A stretch of 64,000 nucleotides of DNA from Riptortus pedestris. Taxonomy: Eukaryota; Arthropoda; Insecta; Hemiptera; Alydidae. A program made the translations under genes and the position numbers. The stretch is from NCBI GenBank assembly GCA_019009955.1, contig CM032232.1, forward strand, positions 72,036,501 to 72,100,500, given 5' to 3'. This document shows positions 63,501 through 64,000 of this stretch, in pieces. The notes under the pieces are model-generated. The model did not search any database and was not told the origin of the DNA. It saw nothing but the letters and a program-made list of their open reading frames with translations. Numbering within the stretch: position 1 is the stretch's first letter; the number at the start of each line of letters is the position of its first letter.

Positions 63501-64000
63501 GGTGTTTCAAGTTTTTGATAAATATACAATTTTGAGTGTCCCTTTAAAAATTAAAATGTTTATGACAATTGTAAAAATGTTGCTTAGTGACGGTAGAAGC
63601 CTTTGGTCTAAACAAGGTAACAAAATGCTGACAACATAAAATAAAATTACAAAGAAAGGAAATTAGAGTTCCTTAATTATATTTTAAATCAATATTCACA
63701 TCCAATGAATTTACGACAATCACAACCTATAATTTAAAATTTGATTCATAGGATAAAAAGCTACATTTCATATAGCTACAAGAAATACACTACAAAATTT
63801 CCTAAAATTCGGAACTCCATTTAAAAACATAAATTGAAATGAAAATAGGGCAGATCTAAGATACAATAGAGAAATAAATAAATTCATAGAAACTAACCAT
63901 AAAAGCTTTGGTATTTATATTCACAGTATGAAAAAAAAAGAAAAAAAAACTTTTAATCTATAAAAAAGATATCTGAATTATATTTTACCCTCTCACTATT
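60580..64000. other. AT-rich non-coding stretch
   Basis: No exon chain or known protein segment. A copy of the 'ttcttattctggacccaata' repeat lies at about 60959. Near 61075-61185 there is a loose inverted repeat ('gtggatgaacaaaatag' and 'ttttgttcatccacac'), suggesting a small MITE. Confidence 0.5.

Overview
The window is AT-rich, intron-rich animal nuclear DNA, most likely from an insect. It holds genes with GT-AG introns, no operons, many microsatellites and many transposable elements. The insect call rests on a TMED protein nearly identical to Drosophila eclair in the parts I recognise, a clip-domain serine protease, and mariner, Penelope-like, Ty3/gypsy and Helitron-type elements. I cannot name the species.

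Six multi-exon genes can be rebuilt from splice sites and protein matches. (1) 10077-15796 (+): a coiled-coil protein, possibly CCDC172-like. (2) 18048-24199 (-): EEF1AKMT2/METTL10, an eEF1A lysine methyltransferase. (3) 26423-36432 (+): SMYD5, a SET-MYND methyltransferase. (4) 39893-43456 (-): a p24 cargo receptor, TMED4/9 (eclair). (5) 43630-49151 (+): DDRGK1, the ER adaptor of UFMylation. (6) 51596-58210 (-): a clip-domain serine protease with a complete catalytic triad. Genes 4 and 5 are head to head with 173 bp between start codons. Genes 3/4 and 5/6 are convergent. Genes 2 and 3 are divergent. TMED4/9 and DDRGK1 both act at the ER, but no pathway joins all six.

Most of the rest is mobile DNA. 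The commonest family (about ten copies) has inverted subterminal repeats, an internal microsatellite and a 3' hairpin, as in Helentron-associated (HINE/DINE-1-like) elements. At least two copies carry a second, Helitron-type element made of ~300-bp tandem units, giving nested rolling-circle transposons. Also present are a gypsy RNase H/integrase remnant inside a SMYD5 intron, an LTR with the start of gag, a Penelope-like remnant with a GIY-YIG motif, a LINE 3' end, two mariner remnants, tRNA-derived SINEs and several foldback MITEs.

The two ends (about 1-4.3 kb and 58.3-64 kb) are AT-rich with no gene I can support. I found no CRISPR array, rRNA or functional tRNA gene. No wholly new system is evident; the most interesting feature is the nested Helentron/Helitron-like repeat landscape.
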